Shown piece after piece: positions 60,127-63,592 of a stretch of DNA of 63,592 nt; positions within the stretch are counted from its first letter, which is position 1; each line of letters begins with the position of its first letter. Under the pieces are notes generated by a model. That model worked only from the letters and a program-made list of their open reading frames with translations, made no database searches and was not told where the DNA came from. Source of the DNA: an uncultured Prevotellaceae bacterium (lineage in GTDB: Bacteria > Bacteroidota > Bacteroidia > Bacteroidales > Bacteroidaceae); assembly GCA_900318555.1 (NCBI GenBank), contig ONKX01000010.1, positions 1 through 63,592 on the forward strand. The letters run 5' to 3'. A program made the position numbers and the translations under genes.

Positions 60127-61503
60127 TTACGAATCGAATGATATATGGTCCAACTCATCTACCAGAGCACGACAACGACGATATTTTGTGCGGAGGTCTG
60201 TTGCTGTCTCAGTTGCCAGATCCTTTGCTCCGTAGTTACTGATACGACGTAAGTAATTGCAAATTTCCCGATAGGTGTCGCGTCCTCGTGAGTACTCCAT
60301 CAGCCAATAGATGTAGTGTACGTAGCATTCTATGATTTCATTGCGATAGTATGGAAGTAATTGCCTTTCATACTCTTGCAACAATCCGATGCGTGATTGC
60401 TTACGCACGAAATCCATCAGTTCCTGATGCCAGCCCTCGCTGGAACATATTTTAGCATAGCGCTCTGGTGTGCGGCTCTTCAATACATCATCGGCCAGTT
60501 TACGGACGAAGGCTTCCCATTGCTCTTTAGGTACGTTCTTCTTTAGTATGGCATAGAAGTCTCCCTCTTCGTAATATGGTTCGATGTACAGACGGCGCGC
60601 ATAGTCGATAGTTTTCTCGCGATTCTTTTCTGCTTGTGCAACTTTTAGCAGACAGTGGTTCCAGATACTCACACGCGATTGATGGTCTGAGTCCAGAGCG
60701 ATACCTTCTTCCCCCAAATGGTATGCTCTGGCAAAATCCTTAGCCTCGACGGCCTCTGTGATGGCTTGGCGGCGGAAGTCCTCTATGTGAAGGTTGTTCA
60801 TCATCAGTCGTTGGGCAACCTCTTTGCCATCGGCTTTCTCAGTCAGCCGAAGAATTAGTTTCATCCGACGCTCAGCATTGTAGTCCTTTGCCAGATACTC
60901 GTCACTTTCTATGCGCTTGATGAGTTTTCTGGCTTCCTTTGGTGTCTGTAAAAGGGCTATCAGACATTCGTATATGTCGAAATCCCAATCCCAACCGCTA
61001 AGAATTTTCTTTTTGAGACAATCCTCGCAATAGTCTTGGAATAGTTCCCGGCAATCGTCATCAAGTTCAAGTTTTGACACATCGTGCAGCAATTCCAAGC
61101 CAAGCCTCATGATGGTTCCTAAATAACCACAACTGTCATCGTTATGGTTGATGAGGTCGATGCCGTTTTCTATAATGGTAAAGCCTATTTCGATGGCTGG
61201 CTCAGGATTGTCTCTTGCTATGAACTTGCGTGCCGTTTCCACCACGTCATATATTTCACTGCTCAAGCGGCTTTGGGCACTGAAGTTTACCCAATCGCCC
61301 TCAAGGGTCGCATCCCAGAAAGCATCCTGCACCTGTTCCACGTATGCATCGCCCGATTCCTTCTCTACGAAAAAGTCCTCAAAATGTTTTAAGAAAGCAG
61401 CTTGGAACTTTTGGTTCTTTCCTGTCTGCACCTCCACAAACTCTCGTAGTTCTTTGACGGGGATCTGCTGTATTGCCTTTTTGATGTCGATGTTCTTCTT
61501 CAT
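60127..61503 (-). CDS. Alpha-helical repeat protein of unknown function
   Basis: A 458-residue cytosolic protein, almost entirely helical and charged (for example KKAIQQIPVKELREFVEVQT, VAQRLMMNNLHIEDFRRQAI and FARAYHLGEEGIALDSDHQS). It has TPR-like helix pairs through the second half and no signal or membrane segment. It resembles C-terminal parts of SWIM-zinc-finger-associated proteins, but the zinc finger itself is absent, and I would not assign a function. It is first of a small minus-strand pair with the UPF0158-like gene. Confidence 0.7.
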   Translation of the reverse strand: MKKNIDIKKAIQQIPVKELREFVEVQTGKNQKFQAAFLKHFEDFFVEKESGDAYVEQVQDAFWDATLEGDWVNFSAQSRLSSEIYDVVETARKFIARDNPEPAIEIGFTIIENGIDLINHNDDSCGYLGTIMRLGLELLHDVSKLELDDDCRELFQDYCEDCLKKKILSGWDWDFDIYECLIALLQTPKEARKLIKRIESDEYLAKDYNAERRMKLILRLTEKADGKEVAQRLMMNNLHIEDFRRQAITEAVEAKDFARAYHLGEEGIALDSDHQSRVSIWNHCLLKVAQAEKNREKTIDYARRLYIEPYYEEGDFYAILKKNVPKEQWEAFVRKLADDVLKSRTPERYAKICSSEGWHQELMDFVRKQSRIGLLQEYERQLLPYYRNEIIECYVHYIYWLMEYSRGRDTYREICNYLRRISNYGAKDLATETATDLRTKYRRCRALVDELDHISFDS

Positions 61504-61533
61504 TTACCATACTTTATATATATAGAAATAGCA

Positions 61534-62727
61534 CTACGGGTTCTTTCCGTGGCACTTCTTGTATTTCAAACCACTACCACAGGGGCATGGATCATTGCGG
61601 CCTATCTTCTGTCCTTCCCATGGGTTCTCCTCTGTTGATGACTCTGCATGATTGGGCAAGGATGTTTTACCATTAAGGATGTCTGTCATCAGGTAAGCCT
61701 CTTTCTTCAGTTTCCTCAACATAGGACCTAATGGCTCCTTGGTTGACAGTTTCGGAACAAAGGATTCTGTAGGATAGTCTGCAGCCGTGAATCCACGCAA
61801 ATGCCATAGTGGGAGATTGTTGGCAAAGTCAGCAAGGTGCTGCATCCCTTCTTCCGCCAGCCTGTCTGTCAGTTCTTGTTTTCCTGCTGTCAGTGCGTGG
61901 CTTAAGAAATGAAGTTCCATTGGCATATCATCAAGGGCGTACTCGCCATAATGTATCTTGTAATACCACAGATTGAAGCAAACGATATGTGCGCTTGCCT
62001 CGCTAAGCCCTATCTGACGAGTGAGGAAATGCATGAATTCGTCCATCTTCGGATTGGGAATGAAAGGAAACAAGATTCCTGACGCTTTTGCCAATTCTTC
62101 GAGCGAGAACTCACGCATGGAATCTATCTTCTTGGAATGCTGTGCAATGAACTGTTCCATCTTTCGCTTATCTTCCCATCCATATCTTGATACAAATCGG
62201 ATGTCTTCGTTCTCTGCATTTTCGAGATCTCCTGCATATTCCATACTGTCAAGCAGTAATGAATACTGGCGTATGATCTCAAACGCCTTCACCGCTTCTT
62301 TGTCATTATCATTCTGCATAAGCAGTTTCAGATACTTCCTGATTTCATCTTGAGTAACGATGCCAAGAATGTTAGCCAATCCCTCGACAATGATTTCCAC
62401 GCTCATTCGCTGTTGATTGTGATCATATTCCAAAGCCCAGTCAGCCAGACCGTACAGCACCATGATAGGTGTCAGGTGATCATTTACTCTGTCAATACCC
62501 TCTCCTGCTTTGCCACCCTTTGCCTTTCTGATGATATCAAGGTCTGCCTTTGGCAACATCAGAAGCAATTTCTTTGAGTCTGACAGGATAAACTCAGTGT
62601 ATGCTTTGCGCAACTTAGATATGTCCCATGTCTCATCACATTCCATGCCTAAGTTCGAGGCATATCTGATGAGTTCTTTCCTCTGTAGTCTTTGTACAAT
62701 CTTCAGTAGTGTTTTATCTTGTTTCAT
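61534..62727 (-). CDS. SEC-C zinc-binding-motif protein
   Basis: A 397-residue protein from [19 protein letters not shown] at 62727; the in-frame ATGs upstream lack coding character. The body is helical and of unknown fold. The C-terminal 20 residues are a complete SEC-C motif, [20 protein letters not shown], with the C-x-C-x8-C-H metal ligands. In SecA and many accessory proteins this motif binds zinc and mediates contact with SecB or other partners. Here it is a modular add-on. It lies between the RhuM-like gene and the helical protein gene and may belong to an accessory island. Confidence 0.75.
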   Translation of the reverse strand: MKQDKTLLKIVQRLQRKELIRYASNLGMECDETWDISKLRKAYTEFILSDSKKLLLMLPKADLDIIRKAKGGKAGEGIDRVNDHLTPIMVLYGLADWALEYDHNQQRMSVEIIVEGLANILGIVTQDEIRKYLKLLMQNDNDKEAVKAFEIIRQYSLLLDSMEYAGDLENAENEDIRFVSRYGWEDKRKMEQFIAQHSKKIDSMREFSLEELAKASGILFPFIPNPKMDEFMHFLTRQIGLSEASAHIVCFNLWYYKIHYGEYALDDMPMELHFLSHALTAGKQELTDRLAEEGMQHLADFANNLPLWHLRGFTAADYPTESFVPKLSTKEPLGPMLRKLKKEAYLMTDILNGKTSLPNHAESSTEENPWEGQKIGRNDPCPCGSGLKYKKCHGKNP

Positions 62728-62868
62728 GTTTATCAATTGTTTATTTGAATCTTCTTTTGAGCTTGCTCGTCTCATGAATTGCGATTGCGACATTTTGTGT
62801 GGCATCTGCTAGAAAAGTGCGTAAGAGGCTACGTCCTTCTACCGAAATGGTATGTGGCACTGGAAATT

Positions 62869-63592
62869 TTACTCTCCATCAAAAGGTAACTCACCTAAAT
62901 ACTTATCAAAGTCGCTCTGGAACAAACGATCTTGAACGATGCGATATTTCTCAAACTCAGTCTCAGCGTGTAGCACTGCCTCTTCATGGCTTACGCTACC
63001 TGCATTGTCAAGCAATGGGCGTTCGTCACTGCTCAGATAAGCATCTATACGCTTAGCCCAATCTTCCATCGTCATAGGGATATGTCGTTTGGCACGACTT
63101 TCAGCAAACTCCAAAACGGCGGTTACGATACGCCCCATATCCTCCAGCTCCATCTGTTTTAGATAGTTCTTGGCAATTGACACATCTGTCTTTACAATCT
63201 TCCCGTCAGGAGCGTTTTCCCAAGTGGTAAGTCCCATATGTTCCTTTTCTGCGTCCGCTCTATCCACAATCAGTTCCGCTGCCGTGCGCCCATGGACAGC
63301 ATAGTGCATCTTGTTCTGAATCCGTTTGAAAAACAATCGCGTAGTAGGTGCGTCTTTGTTATAGTCCATGCTTGTGGCATAGATGTCTGTCAGTTTTTGA
63401 TAGAAACGACGCTCAGACAGACGAATCTCACGAATCTCCGCTAACAGGTGCTCGAAATAGTCTTCGTCTAAGAATGTTCCATTCTCCATACGCTTTCTGT
63501 CCAGCACATAGCCACGAATGGCGTAAACCTTTAAAACACTTGTTGCCCATTGACGAAATTGCGTGGCACGAACGCTGTTTACGCGATAACCC
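62869..63592 (-). CDS. rhuM: RhuM-family (virulence-associated) protein, 5' end beyond window
   Basis: The frame is open from the right edge, giving about 240 codons ending at 62869. The segment at the edge, GYRVNSVRATQFRQWATSVL, is a hallmark of RhuM-like proteins of Salmonella SPI-3 and many mobile islands. It is followed by YAIRGYVLDRKRMENG and LSERRFYQKLTDIYATSMDY, then KHIPMTMEDWAKRID-type C-terminal helices. An internal ATG at 63507 is not the real start. The biochemical function is unknown, and homologues often sit in defence or mobile-element neighbourhoods. Confidence 0.85.
   Translation of the reverse strand, partial: GYRVNSVRATQFRQWATSVLKVYAIRGYVLDRKRMENGTFLDEDYFEHLLAEIREIRLSERRFYQKLTDIYATSMDYNKDAPTTRLFFKRIQNKMHYAVHGRTAAELIVDRADAEKEHMGLTTWENAPDGKIVKTDVSIAKNYLKQMELEDMGRIVTAVLEFAESRAKRHIPMTMEDWAKRIDAYLSSDERPLLDNAGSVSHEEAVLHAETEFEKYRIVQDRLFQSDFDKYLGELPFDGE

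Noticed and set aside
1-63592. tRNA, rRNA, insertion sequences and origin of replication
   Set aside because: I looked in the intergenic gaps for tRNA-like cloverleafs, terminal inverted repeats with transposase motifs and DnaA-box clusters and saw none. A covariance search would be more sensitive.

Overview
The window looks like a chromosomal segment of a Bacteroidota bacterium, most likely Prevotellaceae (Prevotella/Segatella type). The evidence is the Bacteroidota promoter pattern (TTTG about 20 bp upstream of TAnnTTTG) in front of many genes, a giant BspA-like leucine-rich-repeat surface protein, a glycine-lipid acyltransferase pair, the division and cell-wall cluster order, OMP-barrel and TlpA-type envelope proteins, a GH8 xylan-oligosaccharide enzyme and a purB-rluB-asnS block. 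No rRNA, tRNA, insertion sequence, CRISPR array or replication origin was seen. I had no searches, so family names rest on motifs and recalled family features.

Layout. 1-7027 (minus): one giant BspA-like surface protein. Its frame is open to the left window edge, and its signal-peptide start lies in another frame. 7097-9826: a VanZ-like protein diverging from a sodium:neurotransmitter-type symporter, which is coupled to a helix-hairpin-helix protein. 9852-13073: dgt, then the convergent glycine-lipid genes. 13191-28913 (plus): the dcw cluster mraZ-rsmH-ftsL-ftsI-murE-mraY-murD-ftsW-murG-murC-ftsQ-ftsA-ftsZ, opened by a textbook MraZ operator. murF and ddl are absent from it. 28926-31514 (minus): anaerobic ribonucleotide reductase nrdD-nrdG. 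31796-37212 (plus): aldolase/lyase plus sodium:solute symporter, a CPA2 antiporter with a cytosolic tail, and a LolD-like ATPase. 37093-41532 (minus): purB-rluB-asnS. 41780-43132 (plus): GH8 enzyme. 43134-48776 (minus): hipB-hipA-small membrane protein followed by two thioredoxin-fold envelope proteins. 48874-52500 (minus): BlaI-like regulator, unknown protein, outer-membrane barrel. 52748-55376 (minus): ECF sigma factor, anti-sigma-like protein and secreted protein, each overlapping the next by 4 bp. 55540-59177: a truncated DUF3667-like gene, then (minus) antiporter, membrane-bound AraC regulator and a lipoprotein with a P-loop. 59178-63592: a non-coding stretch with a promoter and hairpins, then accessory genes (UPF0158-like with a fused end, a helical protein, a SEC-C protein, partial RhuM).

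The most unusual signal is not a gene. Many joints between co-directional genes carry three to four tandem 8-10 bp units whose first unit contains, or directly follows, the upstream stop codon. The units repeat stop codons, in the upstream frame or in all frames, and the next start codon usually follows within a few bases. Different joints use different unit sequences (CTAG-N5, GAAGTTAAA, TAACGNNA, AAAAGGTA). The CTAG version also occurs twice, six units each, inside the coding sequence of the helix-hairpin-helix protein, read there in a frame that avoids its stops. Other leads are a 17-base promoter motif shared by three unlinked promoters, a P-loop kinase-like domain in a predicted lipoprotein, a third gene coupled to hipBA, and palindromes or repeats in the nrdD and purB leaders.
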